Notes under the pieces: model-generated
What the model saw: the letters and a program-made list of their open reading frames with translations, nothing else
Told to the model about the DNA's origin: nothing
Database searches by the model: none
Position numbers and translations under genes: made by a program
Origin: an uncultured bacterium
GTDB lineage: Bacteria; Patescibacteriota; Minisyncoccia; Phycocordibacterales; CAIJYI01
Assembly: GCA_937871115.1 (NCBI GenBank)
Contig: CALMXW010000047.1
Coordinates: forward strand, 1-22,036
DNA: 22,036 bases
Direction: 5' to 3'
Shown: positions 21,810 to 22,036 of the stretch, one piece after another
How the letters are laid out: the number at the start of each line of letters is the position of its first letter
How positions within the stretch are numbered: position 1 is the stretch's first letter

Positions 21810-22036
21810 TTATACGACTTCTGGTGCCAAAGAGACGATTTTCTGATAGCCCTTTTCTGCGAGCTCGCGAGGAATCGGTCCGAAGATACGAGCACCCTTT
21901 GGGTCCTTCTTTCCTTTTTCTATGAGCACGACGGCATTCTCGTCAAAACGAATGTAGGAACCGGCTACGACACGGAGACCATCAGTTTTGCCCCGGCCCG
22001 CAAGGTCGACGGGACGAACTGGGCCACGTCTCAGAA
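21810..22036 (-). CDS. rplN: 50S ribosomal protein L14 (uL14), C-terminal part
   Basis: The gene enters from beyond the window end; 75 C-terminal codons are visible. Reading on the minus strand gives [44 protein letters not shown] and a TAA stop at 21812-21810, standard L14 sequence. Just before [10 protein letters not shown] the sequence [20 protein letters not shown] looks longer than the usual short RR.DG connector, so a loop extension is possible, though alignment is needed. First visible gene of the rplN-rplX-rplE set. Confidence 0.95.
   Translation of the reverse strand, partial: LRRGPVRPVDLAGRGKTDGLRVVAGSYIRFDENAVVLIEKGKKDPKGARIFGPIPRELAEKGYQKIVSLAPEVV

Noticed and set aside
1..22036. 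CRISPR arrays, insertion sequences, prophage or integrase genes
   Set aside because: No direct-repeat arrays with spacers, transposase or integrase motifs, or long terminal inverted repeats were seen; the content is ordinary core genome.

Overview
The window looks like a stretch of core chromosome from a Patescibacteria (Candidate Phyla Radiation) bacterium, most likely of the Parcubacteria group. The inference rests on compact spacing, short versions of housekeeping proteins, lineage-style motif variants (peptide deformylase GVAIAAPQIG, EF4 with SKVD for NKID, a UvrA without its insertion domain), several small one-helix membrane proteins and a prepilin. I see no phage, transposase, CRISPR or integron. 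One short palindromic repeat appears to have inserted into a gene.

Layout. 1-956: 3' part of uvrB, carrying an in-frame palindromic insertion. 1011-1670 (-): a 2OG/Fe(II)-oxygenase-like protein. 1671-2069: no conventional gene, but a divergent promoter pair and a structured leader of about 255 nt that ends in a terminator just before glyS. 2070-3400: glycyl-tRNA synthetase, split by a one-base deficit in an A7 run. 3402-3911: peroxiredoxin. 3972-6599: uvrA. 6646-12454: trpS, mraY, ftsW, murG, gltX (lipid I/lipid II synthesis and septal wall growth between two aminoacyl-tRNA synthetases). 12459-14039: an M23 murein hydrolase and a small membrane protein. 14159-14640 (-): two small Asp/Glu/Pro-rich unknown proteins with a clear terminator. 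14693-16140: def-fmt, the N-formyl-methionine pair. 16067-17077 (-): tRNA-Glu, a DUF167 protein, a ribosome hibernation factor and a membrane protein. 17140-18443: a type IV pilin-like protein, tRNA-Ser and a conserved membrane-anchored protein that starts 2 nt after the tRNA. 18448-18911 (-): a DivIC/FtsB-like protein and tRNA-Gly. 18949-19056: a 35-residue membrane protein. 19053-20840 (-): lepA. 20929-22036 (-): rplE, rplX and the 3' part of rplN, the end of a shortened ribosomal protein operon.

The genes serve translation (three synthetases, three tRNAs, Def/Fmt, HPF, EF4, ribosomal proteins), nucleotide excision repair (UvrA, UvrB) and envelope growth (MraY, FtsW, MurG, M23 hydrolase, DivIC-like). 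Six or seven genes have a good -10 box only 6-9 nt upstream of the ATG, which implies leaderless transcripts. The most interesting items are the glyS leader with a possible terminator/antiterminator switch, the leaderless promoter pattern, the repeat inserted in uvrB, the domain-stripped UvrA, and the very small membrane proteins.
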